DNA of 64,000 bases from NCBI GenBank assembly GCA_964036275.1, contig OZ038439.1, positions 15,236,330 through 15,300,329 on the forward strand, in the 5' to 3' direction. How positions within the stretch are numbered: position 1 is the first letter of the stretch; every line of letters starts with the position of its first letter. Positions 33,000 through 43,950 of the stretch are shown one piece after another. A model generated the notes under the pieces. It did not search any database. It was not told where the DNA came from and saw only the letters and a list, made by a program, of their open reading frames with translations. The DNA comes from Litoditis marina. Taxonomy: Eukaryota; Nematoda; Chromadorea; Rhabditida; Rhabditidae. The position numbers and the translations under genes are program-made.

Positions 33000-34883
33000 T
33001 GAGAATGCGACAGATAGACAAAGTTTGGACAGGGCTCAAATAGAGTTAGATCTCATCCGGTTGTGTTACAGAGTATTTTGTTCAGGTTTTATTATGAAAT
33101 ATCATTGAAATATGTACGTGTAACGAGGATCGGTATTGGAAACACGGTTATTATATTATATGTTTTTGTAAAAAGTCTTCTTCTTTATTGTTTATTCGCC
33201 CATTTTATTACCGAAACTGCTGTTTAGATTAGAGAGGCTGTAAAACTAGGGAAATGTCAGAAACATCTGGAAAACGATAATGTCCGGCCAGTCTCTTTAA
33301 TCGATGTCACTATACTATAATGCTAGTGATGTCACTATACGACTATGATGATGGCGGAAAACAAAACCAATAGATAAACAGACTTGTGTGATAAAACACT
33401 TTTCGAAAAATTCGGATACTGAGTTTTAGAACAGGGTCTCCAGTTTTTTTAGCAGTAAAAACAACACAACACATCGTTGGCTGTGGTTCTGGGATAGTAT
33501 AGTACTCTAACGGTGTTTCTCACTCTTTTTTCTACCTTCTCATTTACTGAACATAGTTTTATAAACATTTAAATATTCGTTTGTAGTTAACTATTCAGGC
33601 ATGCAATGTGTTAATGAGTCCAGCGAGCCAATTAACGTTTTGTTGCGTTCTGTTTTTACCGCGGGTCCTTGACAGACGAGCGTAGTTTTATATTCATTAA
33701 GCATTCTCGCGCGCGAGCGTATTTAATTTTTTTATTTTCTAGTTCTTATTCTATTTAAGTCTTTTTTTTTCAAAAATAGTTCTTGTTCCAAAATACCATT
33801 GTCTATTCATCGTGTATTCAACTTTTTGAACTAAGTTCATCTCGTTCAAGTTCAAAACAATGTTTTGGAGTCTTTGAAATTTCAAAAATTTAAATAATCT
33901 ATCTTGCAGTCACCCACATTATAGTTTCAGCAATAAAAGTACATCGATGTCTCAATGAATTCTGCTTCTGTCTCTACGATCACATTTTCAACCTCGATCG
34001 TTACTTTCAGCCTGAACCCATTATTTCCACACTTTTCTCTACGTTTAATATTATGTATATACATACATTGTACACCTTTTTACCCCATTTCCGTCTCGTT
34101 TTCACAGTTTTGACAGTTGTTTTGGCGCATTCTCGGGCCGTGTTTTCTTATTTATCGAACGTGAGCGGCTGCCGCCTACCAACAGAGAACAGAGAGAGAA
34201 ACAGCGAGAGGGCGCGAGAGAGCGTATTGATTTCTGGCTCGCCGCCTCCGGCCACTCATCCTGTAGTGCATTCTCTCGCATAATATCGCCCCCACTTAAA
34301 CACCGATCCCTATCTTCCTTACGATCTTAGTCAACTTAAGAATTAGATGTAGTTATACTATGAATAATGTTCACCGTTACATGTAAATAAATGTATGTTG
34401 AACGTGTTTTTTTTTTATCTTGCATCTCGCATTCGCCTATTATCGCCCCCACTTAAACACTCATCCCTATCTTCGTTAAGATCTTAGTTGCCCTAAAGTA
34501 TTAGGAACTCAGGTTGTGTTATTTTTACGGGAAATTCTTTACGGTGTATACGCTTACATGGATTATGGGAGTTGTTCAGTGTCCCGAAGCTGGAGTCGTG
34601 AACTTGCTCGTTTTTTTTTTCAAACTCAACAGAGTGTGGTGTTTAGTGTTTTCTAGCCGATGTTAAAACTGTATTTCGTTTTCTTCCATTTCGTACCTAA
34701 GTTTACGCTATCACGTTATTGTTGGTTTCACTGTTTTGTGGTGCCTCGTTATCATTAATCTATCATTACCTAATTATTGATTCCAGTTCCGTGTTCCACT
34801 CTTCTCTCTCGTCGGACTCAAATTCTGGACTGATTGCCTCGACTTCTCTTTTTTGAACTACCAAGAAGTTTCACTTATTCAAC
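33000..34883. other. cnb-1 upstream region
   Basis: No protein recognised. The last kilobase, with GAGA-rich and GC-richer stretches at 34.12-34.28 kb and poly-T runs, probably holds the cnb-1 promoter and 5-prime UTR. The chance ORF at 34053-34283 lies here. Confidence 0.5.
34284..34489 (+). promoter_or_regulatory. Direct repeat upstream of cnb-1
   Basis: About 48 bases starting TATCGCCCCCACTTAAACAC occur at 34284 and again at 34441. Both copies continue with ATCCCTATCTTC and a (A/T)(C/A)GATCTTAGT block. Conservation of a paired block 400-600 bases before the ATG suggests a regulatory or core promoter element. Confidence 0.45.
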
Positions 34884-37800
34884 ATGGTAAGTACAAAGTA
34901 TATACTCGATTTTTCTCCTTTTTAGGTGATTTATGTTTGTGATTAAGTCACGATTCGACCTCCATTGTTTTTCTGTTTATTTTTCAACCTACAAAACTTC
35001 CATATAAGTTTTGCTTATTGTTGTATAATGTATACGACGACTGTGTCTTTGACTTTGACAGCAAAGTTAATTGATTTAGACTGCTCTGTTTTTGAAAACG
35101 TTGGAACTTTCATGGATTGAGTAATATCCAAATTGTGAAACTTTTTTCCGTCAGTTTTTTGTATATTCACTCTTTCAGGGTAACGAAAGCTCCCTCCCGA
35201 TGGAAATGTGCAGTAATTGTGAGTTCTCTTTTTTATAGTTCCGGTTCAGTTTTTATTAATCTACCATTCTTATCCAAAGGTTAACCAGTATTCTTACTTT
35301 CAACATGAACTTTCATTTCATTAAAGAGTTTTTCATACTATTTTCATGTTTTCCCATTCCGTCCGAAAATATAATATCGAGAAGATGTGTCTTTAACCTT
35401 CTTAAAGATTTAATTTTTAATTTTTTGATTTCGAATAATGAATATAAGTGGTTTTCAAAAATATTTGTTTTCAGTCGACGCGTACGAACTGCGTCGCCTG
35501 GCTCGCCGATTCAAGAAGTTGGATATTGACGGATCGGGATCTCTTTCTGTGGAGGTAACTCATAAAAATATTGGGTGTCTTGAGCATTGTTTTAGTTAGT
35601 TTTTTTCTCGATCTAGTGGCATTTCGTATCATTTGTTACTAAACCTGAATGAAACAATAATTGTCTCTCAAATGAGTAATCATTGTCTTTCACGTGTGTA
35701 TACCCACCAAGTATCTTGTTACAGGAATTCATGTCCCTGCCCGAGTTGCAGCAGAACCCTCTCGTTCAGAGGGTAATCGATATTTTCGATGAGGACGGAA
35801 ACGGTGAAGTCGATTTCAGAGGTGCGTTCCATGAGTTTTCCTCAATTCTTCCGCGTTCTCATAAGATTCATTCATCCGGTAGCATACACCGCCAAGGGTC
35901 TCTCATTTTTTCCGAAAGCTCGCGATACCACCACTTTTTTGAGTCGCGACCCCTCCAAAGTAGTTAAAAACTGCGATTTTCATCAACTTTGGTTTCATTT
36001 TCACTAGTTTTGTATGAAATTTGCTGGTTTTCAAATCGCGACCCCTACTTCTCAACTCATACAAATTAGTTCGCAACCCCCCATATCATAGGAGGCCTTG
36101 GCGGTGTATGTGCGGTAGTTATTGTTATACTCATTTTATTACATCTACACAACAAAACGCATCGTGCCAATTTTGAATTCACTATTCGGCTATGAGTTTT
36201 ACTTTTTCTTCTTTGTCTTCTTCTAAATTGTGCATGATTAAGTTAGATATAGGTTCTGTGGTTTGTCGAAGGGTTGAAGCCTAAATCTCAAAAAATGTAA
36301 ATTACCAGCTTAGATGTTCAAGTTTTGCCGTTTGTAGAATAAGTTGATTGTTTGAAGTATGAATAGGTATATTTTTCAGAATTCATCCAGGGAATCTCGC
36401 AGTTCAGTGTGAAGGGAGACAAAAACATCAAACTGAAGTGTGAGTTTTTTACATACACCAAGGTCTGACTGAGCGACAAAAATTGGTCCGTTTTCAGATG
36501 TAAACAAGTGAAAAATTAGGATTTTTCATCAAAAGTGGACCGATTTTCATATTTTCGGCTAAAAAGTAGTCCGTTTTTCGAATTTTTCTGACCAATCGGA
36601 CAACCTTGCTGATGTATGGTTTTTTATAAGAAACATTCGTAAGACAATTGAAGAACATCTGAGATTGTGCGAAAACTCTCGTGATGAAATGTTTGTTAGT
36701 TATAATTTTCATCAACCAGCTTTGTTTGGTTTGTCGTTAATTTCTTTCTTGAGGGTTGACTATGATAATATATAATATTCTGGTGCGTTCAAATTTTTGT
36801 CTCACAATTTTTCGTCTTGTATCTCCGTGTTTTAGTCGCTTTCCGAATCTACGATATGGACAGAGACGGTTTCATCTCAAATGGAGAACTGTTCCAGGTA
36901 TGTCAATATTCTCATTCTGCTAGGATAGTAATCCTGCGTTATAATGAGTCTTTTCCCAAAAATCAGGTAGTACAGCCTTTTTGTACATTCATCTTCGAGG
37001 TTTCTGATATCAAACGTATCTTGGGTTTTCGCTTACCATATTCTTAGGAGCATACTGTCAGTCTAGTTCACTTCACAGATGGTATGCGACGGTCCGCTAA
37101 CCGGGGGACCGTTAACTATTCAACAGACCGGACGAGAGGGGACGTATAAGTATTTAACGAATTTCCCATTTTTGTGATTTCGTGCCGCTGAATTGGAGAG
37201 GGACCTATAACTTTTTGTATTTTTCAGCGGGAAGTATCATTAACTCTTCAGACCTCTAACCAGAACTATCCCACATATGGTTCACTTTTCAACCGCATTC
37301 CAACCTGAAAACATACGTAGAAGTGTAATACTGTGAACTGTAATGTTACCACATATGCGTTATTCTTTCAGTTGTACTTGTAGTCATACGTGAAATAGTT
37401 CCGAATCGGGGCGAAAACAGTGAGCATGAGCAGCCCCAAAAGTAAGCATGAGCTGCCTCGAAAACCTGAAATAATAGTAATTTTGCCTAGAATCTTCAAC
37501 ATTTACCCCAAAAAGTGATCATGGTACAATCGGAATCGGGCAAAAGTGAGTATCAGTCAGCCAATATCAGAATAAGGGGGTATTTTAAGTATGCTTGTAG
37601 TTTGATGTAAAATAAATATGATGTATGAATGAATATTCATATCTATTTCCAGGTTTTGAAAATGATGGTCGGCAACAACTTGAAGGATTCGCAGTTGCAA
37701 CAGATTGTGGACAAGACGATTCTGTTCCACGACAAGGACGGAGATGGCAAGATTTCGTTCCAGGAGTTCTGCGACGTGGGTGGTCTTTCACGTTTTGTCA

Positions 37801-40729
37801 CGTTTACTTGTCGAAAGAGCGAGCAAGATGGCTAGTGTTTTGCTTATAAACTGGTGAAAATGGGGTTTTAGGGGTTGAAGTTGAATAGTTAGGATTAATG
37901 TGAGGGTAGTTCTCATGAATCTCATGGGTATGAGTGCTTTTCGAGTACATACGAAGCGTTTTTGTTGGCGAGCATGAAATCACTGCATGCTACAAGTTTT
38001 CAGTTTTCCGCATGCATTTCTGAGTGATTTGACACATGTGTCAATTATAAATGTTTGCATGTGTGGCATATCTGGGGCGACTTTGTTGTCAACAGAACAG
38101 AGATTTTTTGAAAATCAGGTGTTTAACCTGGGTGAATATACTATGAAAAAGGGTGAAAAGTGAGATTTTCACCAGATTTTCTGAAACTGGGTCAGTTCAA
38201 ACTCTGGATTTTGAAGAAAAACGGGTGATTCAATGTTCAATCCAACAAAGTCGCCCTACGTTTGATGTGTGGTGTTTTATTCCACTCACCAAACTGTTCA
38301 TTTGGCTTCTATGGAGTCCCTGTTTCTACGTGATTCGTAAGATAAATTTCACTTCACGTTATGTGTTACGGTATGTGGGTGTGTTATGTCACATGTCACT
38401 GAAAGGATGGGTGTGTCGTGAGCCTCGTAGATCGTAAAACCACAAAACATGATCGCTATAAAGCTTCATAATGCAGTGAGATGGGGCTGTGCAGGCTGCA
38501 AATACAGTCTTGAACCGATTTCGGCTCAATTTACTAATGGACACTGAGATTTTTATGGTGATTCTGCATTCAATATTGCGACATACACATACGACGAGTA
38601 TTATGTTCCCTAGCAACACTTTTGGGATGATCCCGGCGTAGGCTTAGGCTGTTTGGTACGGGGAAGAGCTTTCGTAAGGGGTATTAGATATATTATAGGC
38701 TTGAATCATTGAGATGCGTGTAGGAAGATGAAGAAATGTTACATACATGGACATTTTCTGTTCGGAAGATTATATATGACCCGCATGACTGTAAAGATGC
38801 GAAAACTCTATTTGGATTGCGAAAAGTGTTGTAAATGGTGTTTTTGCTCGATTTGCACGTTTTTTATAGCTATGTTACAAAGCGGAAAGCGATGCATATG
38901 TTTCGTAGATTGCACCTGCTTCAAAATTGGTCATCAATGATTCACGATCAATTATTCAATTGTGTGCAAGATTTGCCTATTTATTTATAGTTTCCGTACT
39001 AGGGAAATAATACTTCCATTCAAATGGAATGATGGTTTATAACATTTAGAATACCTAAATAACAGTTGTTGTCTATAATAATAGTTGTTGTCGGAGAAAA
39101 ATAAGTTAGCGACCTGTGATGGTTGACACGTGTATGAATCAAGAGTAATGTTCACGTATCGAAACCGGATATGCTAGGATGAGTGTGAGAGAGATACAAA
39201 AGTTCGCTGTGTTGTAAAAATGGGGAAAAGATCGATATACTTCTATTTCTGTCTAGAAACTAACACAGTCCCAGTGCTGTTTGATGTTTTTCTCTAAATC
39301 GTGTGATTCTAATCCAATTTAGGTTGTCGAGCACACTGAGGTGCACAAGAAGATGGTTCTCGAGAATATCTGAGGCCTTTCTCGCCTCGAGACCCATTTT
39401 GTCACCACCTTCTAGTCCTTTAAATATGTCATTCCGTGTACTTATGTCATCACATGTTGCAGTTGTATTGTAGTTTGAATAGTACTTGATCGATTGAATC
39501 ACAATCGATTTGGTTGTCATCACACCTATGTAGTCTACGTATCACATACGGGAGAGAGTGCTACCGTAACCCATATTGACGTGAGCGATCTGTACGCTAG
39601 TATTGTCTAGGTGTGATGAGAACTATATAGTTTATAGTATGGTTTTATGAATCACCCTAACTTCTACTGTGATTGTTCGTAGAGATCTGTCCCCTCTTTT
39701 CACCCTATTGAAATTGTGCCACCGTAGGTTGAAGCCATCCATGTTATTGATTATTTCCCTCCTTCATTTTTCCATGAACATCCTGTGAGCCGTAGAGCAA
39801 ACTACACTATTGATTTTGCGCGTAAGTACAGTATAACTTGCTGACAAAGAATTTTCTTGTTGCTTGTGAGTTGCTGCCAGGTTGTTGTATAATCAATTTG
39901 ACATTCTTCCTCACCGTTCTTCGTTTCCCATGAAATTTCCAGAAAGAGTGTATATCAACATTCTCAAGACGCTTTCGTGCCGTGGTTTCTGATTAAAATG
40001 TTTATAGTTCGTGTATAAAGTTCTATTATGTGGTTTTGCGGTTTTATACATTACAAGAGTGATTTCAAAAGAGTACTAATAGTGTTATGATTATTAACTA
40101 TATTGGCACTTTGGTTTGGTTTTCCAGCTTTTCATTCAGTTAGCTGTGCTGCAGTGTTTTTTGGATAACGGTATGGTTTGGTTCAATATTTTTGTTTTCT
40201 CAGTAGTCTTGTTGTTAGAAAACTTGAATAGCGGGAAAGTATATCTGTGGCGGTATATCGAATATTTACAGCTTATTCAGTACTCCTAGTTTCAAAAGAA
40301 TCTAGATTGTGTAGTTTTAATTTTCCAACATCTAGCCCGTGAAATGACTGAACAAGGAAACAACAAAGCAAGCTGTACTGTAACCACAAAAGACGTTTCT
40401 TCGGGTTGTACCTGAAATGTTACAATCATATTCCTGTGTGTATTCGATGTTAAATGAATTATGTTTTTTTGACGAAATTGCTAGTTCATCAATCTAGGCT
40501 TCTAACTATCAATGTTAATGGGTAGACGTGTAGACAGCATTGAAAGAGCATAAGAAACACAGATATGCTCTAATTTCACGTGAAGCCACATTGGAATTAT
40601 CAAAAAAAATATAGTTCATAAAAAAAGCTTAGGTATTCTTGCGGCCAATTCAATACCAGAATCGGAATTTATTGTTTCCAGGTGGTTGGAAATTTGGACG
40701 TTCACGAGAAGATGGTTGTCAAGATCTGA
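34884..40729 (+). CDS. cnb-1: Calcineurin regulatory subunit B, canonical C-terminus
   Basis: EF-hand regulatory subunit that binds calcineurin A and activates the Ca2+/calmodulin phosphatase. Exons: 34884-34886, 35179-35218, 35475-35554, 35725-35821, 36380-36439, 36836-36897, 37653-37775 and last exon 40682-40729; all phases match, 170 residues. The start [13 protein letters not shown] has Gly2 for N-myristoylation. Four EF loops are visible: [36 protein letters not shown] and [12 protein letters not shown]. The linker [16 protein letters not shown] is typical. The terminal exon gives [15 protein letters not shown], the position and length expected from other calcineurin B proteins. AATAAA is at 40984. 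The first exon holds only the ATG. A second possible terminal exon is listed separately. Confidence 0.95.
35883..36110. mobile_element. Inverted-repeat element in cnb-1 intron 4
   Basis: CATACACCGCCAAGG at the left end is the exact reverse complement of CCTTGGCGGTGTATG at the right end, 228 bp apart. CGGTAG flanks the left end directly and occurs two bases beyond the right end, a possible target duplication. GCGACCCCT occurs twice inside. No transposase ORF. Confidence 0.6.
39323..39373 (+). CDS. cnb-1: Alternative terminal exon of calcineurin B
   Basis: Preceded by CCAATTTAG and in phase with exon 7 (ends 37775), this 51-base exon encodes [16 protein letters not shown] and a stop. It would give a 171-residue protein. 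It is clearly homologous to the exon at 40682, 1.3 kb downstream, so the last exon has been duplicated and the two copies are mutually exclusive by position. From memory, worm CNB-1 is 171 residues long, which fits this exon. No clean AATAAA follows closely; ATTAAA is near 39992. Confidence 0.85.
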   Translation, partial: VVEHTEVHKKMVLENI

Positions 40730-41132
40730 TTTTGCCGTTTTTCCTGGAAACTCAATTCCCCTTCTGTGATTTTCTTGCTATTATACAAAAATACAACGAG
40801 TTTCAATGGAAATAACTGAAATATGGCCCTTTTTCCTGTGTTTCAGTTACAGAAATAACGTTTTGACTACCTATAATAACGTCGAACTTCAACATACTTT
40901 TCCGATGATCAGATCATTTTCATGCTTTAATTCGCAATTCTCTCTCCATTACTCTGTTTTTGCAGCATTTATTGTTGCGAAGAAATAAAATATGAAAAAC
41001 CCCTTTCATCTTTCAATTCTCGGGATTCTATGCGAAAAATAACTCAAAAATTGTCGTCAAAAATGTGAAAAACATGCATTTATAGAGGGGTACAGGGGTT
41101 GATAGATTATGATGTTGGTGTACTGTGCAATT

Positions 41133-41204
41133 TATGTAGTTTGATTCTTACGCGTTTTCCTAACCTCCTGATTTCTGCTTTGTAGGCAGATCAAACTACA
41201 ACTC
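41133..41204. repeat. Small element with TGTAGTTTGATT / GATCAAACTACA ends
   Basis: TATGTAGTTTGATTC at the left and GCAGATCAAACTACAAC at the right are inverted relative to each other, about 72 bases end to end. Same family as 2352-2399 and 52755-52824. Confidence 0.5.
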
Positions 41205-41493
41205 GGATAGAATAGTTTTCTTAGACATTAACACCATTCGTTAAACTAACATTACATATTTATAGTCGTCTATTGCCTCCCCAATTCACGCGAACATATC
41301 TCAACGCATCGTTTTCAGCCCGAAAAACCGGTCCCCGTTTCCTATTCTGTTGATTAATTCGAGTGTAGTCTGATGAAGTGATGACTGTGCGAAAGTATGC
41401 TCAACGTATCGTCAGACAATTGTAGTTTGTAGTTGAGTGTTCTGGTGTGGGATATGAGAAGTGCATCTGAGTTACAGTATACACTTGAGTGGA

Positions 41494-41504
41494 GGGGGGG
41501 GGGG
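41494..41504 (+). repeat. G-tract (11 G)
   Basis: A run of eleven G residues in AT-rich surroundings. In worms such poly-G tracts can form quadruplexes and are deletion-prone without the DOG-1 helicase. Confidence 0.7.
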
Positions 41505-42235
41505 TAAGTTGAGTACGAAAGCCAACGGTCGGGCGGCATCTACAAGGCTCGTACATTTTCTATCTCTCCTCGATTGTCGCAACGTCTACTCTTGCTCGTT
41601 CCGTACTCCGAATATCTCCATAGTTTTGAGGGAAATACGTTTAAAGGTTTCGAAGGTAAAGGCCAATGAACTTTTCAGGCAATGTACTCCACTCTAATCA
41701 GTTTTTGATGTTTTTATTTTTATTTTTCGGAGAGCCAGCCGATTTCATTTCCGATTGCAACCTAATCGCAGCTCTCCGTAGACGGTAGTCGCTCTCTCTA
41801 ATTATCTTTCGAAGGTCGTCAGTGATAGAGAAATTTCATGACCTTTACAACGTTTCCGAAACAGTTTGATTTGCAGATCATATAGAACCCTAACTGTAGC
41901 TATATCAATTATTTGCACTGAACTGACTGACCTTGGGATCGTTGTGGTAGTTCAGTGCCTGAGCTCTCTTGTATATTCTCTTATTTTAGTGCGTTTTCGT
42001 GCTTTATGAAGATCTCGTATTGTTTTTCGAACACGGTGTGCAATACCTCTTCCAACAAACATTCTATCCTAAACGTGTGAGTGCGATGCGTTCAATGCTG
42101 TTTCGTGCTGCCGTTCCAGCTGAAATGTTGCTATAAACATGTGTACTGATTGAACTTTAGCTGCGGCTCACTATGTAACTGTAAATAGAGACACATACAA
42201 GGTTTTGGTAAGCTATAATCATTGAGTAAGGGTAC

Positions 42236-42837
42236 TAGGGTTGTTAAAGCCAAACTCGAATTTCGAAAAAACTCGAAATAACTCGAAATTTCGAGTTTCG
42301 AGTTCGACTCGAAACTCGAAAAACTCGAAATCTCCAAAACTCGAGTAACTCGAAACTCGAAAAACTCGGTTTTTCTCCAAACTCGAAAAACTCGAAACTC
42401 GAAAAACTCGAAATTTTTGAAACTCGAAAAGTTCGAGTTTTCGAGTTTCGAGTTTGGCCTCGTCCCAAGTCAGAAATATTGGACGAATGAGCGTTTCACA
42501 GCACTTTTTTCGCTATTTCAAACATAAAATGCTTCTTTTTTCACGATTCTCGCCTAATCACGAGAAAAAAATCGAATTTCTCGAAAAATTCTTATTTGTT
42601 CAGCTCGATAAAATCCTAAAACTTAACGACCAAACTCGAAACTCGAAAATCGAGTTTTTCGAGTTCAACTCGAAACTCGAAAACTCGGTTTTTTTTGAAA
42701 CGCTGAAAACTCGAACTCGAAAAACTCGAAATTCCCAAAACTCGAATAACTCGAAACTCGAAAAACTCGTTTTTTCCCAAAACTCGAAAAACTCGAAACT
42801 CGAAAACTCGAAATTTCAAACTCGATTAACAACCCTA
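42236..42837. mobile_element. hAT-like non-autonomous element made of TCGAGTTT repeats
   Basis: 602 bp bounded by TAGGGTTGTTAA and its exact reverse complement TTAACAACCCTA. It is flanked directly by a perfect 8-base duplication AAGGGTAC (42228-42235 and 42838-42845). An 8-base target duplication and a TAGGG-type 12-base terminus are typical of the hAT superfamily. The interior has two long arrays of AACTCGAAA/TTTCGAGTT words (about 42252-42450 and 42632-42826) around a less repetitive centre. ORFs in it reflect the repeat, not a gene; no transposase is present. Confidence 0.8.
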
Positions 42838-42949
42838 AAGGGTACTGTATGATCGGAAATGGATCTAGTCTTGCTAGTTTCGTCAGAGAGCTGGACTAGA
42901 TTCTTTGTCTTTCAATTTCTGACTTCCGTGACATGGTATCTAATTGAGA

Positions 42950-43170
42950 TTATAATGCGGTTGATAGTTGAGAAGATGAGAGCGCTATTGAAAGACTGTG
43001 AAAGTAACAGAGATTAAAATAGAGAGTCAGATAGAGAGGGAGAGCAAGAGGGAGTGGGAAAAAGTGAGAGAAATCAATAAAAAAGGAGAACAAATGAGAG
43101 AGAGAGAGCTCAAAAAAGAGAGAGATAATAGGAAGATAGAAAAGGGAAAACAAAATAAGCAAGAATGAAA
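42950..43170. repeat. GA-rich low-complexity tract
   Basis: Purine-rich GAGAGAG-type sequence similar to that at 2990-3320; ORFs across it on the minus strand are artefacts. Confidence 0.7.
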
Positions 43171-43249
43171 GTACAAGAGATTCCGTTTAATCGTAGCGGA
43201 AACAAATCATTCTCAAATTAGGAACTTCCTTGTTTTGCAGGTAATTCCA

Positions 43250-43950
43250 GCCATGGCAGGTTATGTAGTTCTGTCTGACTACTGACAAATGTTCATTGCA
43301 CAATGGACGTTTTCGATTAGTCTGGTACACAATTGCTCGTTTTATCGAAATTTTTGAACTTTGACAATTTTCAGTCGCTTTTGTAGAGACCAGGACAGTC
43401 CTAGATGAGAGAGTGTGCTAGTCGGAGAGACGAAGACTACTTTTGCTTATGGGGTCCTGGCGGACCACTGGCAAATGTTCATTGTACACTGGTCGCCTTC
43501 GATCAGTCTGGCAGAGAGATTGCTCGTTTTGGTCTACATTGTTCAACTTTGACGATTCTCAGTCGCTTTTGGTAGCTGACCAACCGCAATGTTTCGTAAT
43601 ATCAACATCTTGAACTTGGACATACCCAGCCAGTTCTGTAGGGACCCGCGCTCGATGAGAGAGTGATGAGATCAGAAAGACGCAGACTGTCTCTGTCACT
43701 ATCTGGCGTCTCAGTGACCCAATCCTCTCTTGCTTTTGTAGTTGACCATCCGCCGAAACAATGGAGCCAGTGTTGCTTAGTGTCCACATACTTGAATTCA
43801 TAGGATTCCTAGCAATTTTTGTAATGACGTGGCCTCGCTGACACTGGATGAGGGAGTGCTCAGGTCAGAGAGGCGCAGACTGTCTGATGTGTCTAGGCTC
43901 TCTGTCTTTGTAGTAGGTCAATCACCTGACAATGAGCATCAGAAGATTCA
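43250..43950. repeat. Diverged tandem block with AGAGACGCAGACTGTC words
   Basis: A unit of about 195 bases containing TGGCAAATGTTCATTGTACA or its variant, CGATCAGTCTGG, ATTGCTCGTTTT and TTCTCAGTCGCTTTTG occurs at 43265 and 43463, with a third partial unit after it. Each ends in a GATGAGAGAGTG(N)..AGAGACGCAGACT block (43400, 43655, 43848). The same terminal block appears in the introns of ABF genes 4 and 5. Confidence 0.55.

Noticed and set aside
42454..42852. ORF of 132 residues rich in NSKLE
   Set aside because: It is the translation of the AACTCGAAA arrays of the hAT-like element.
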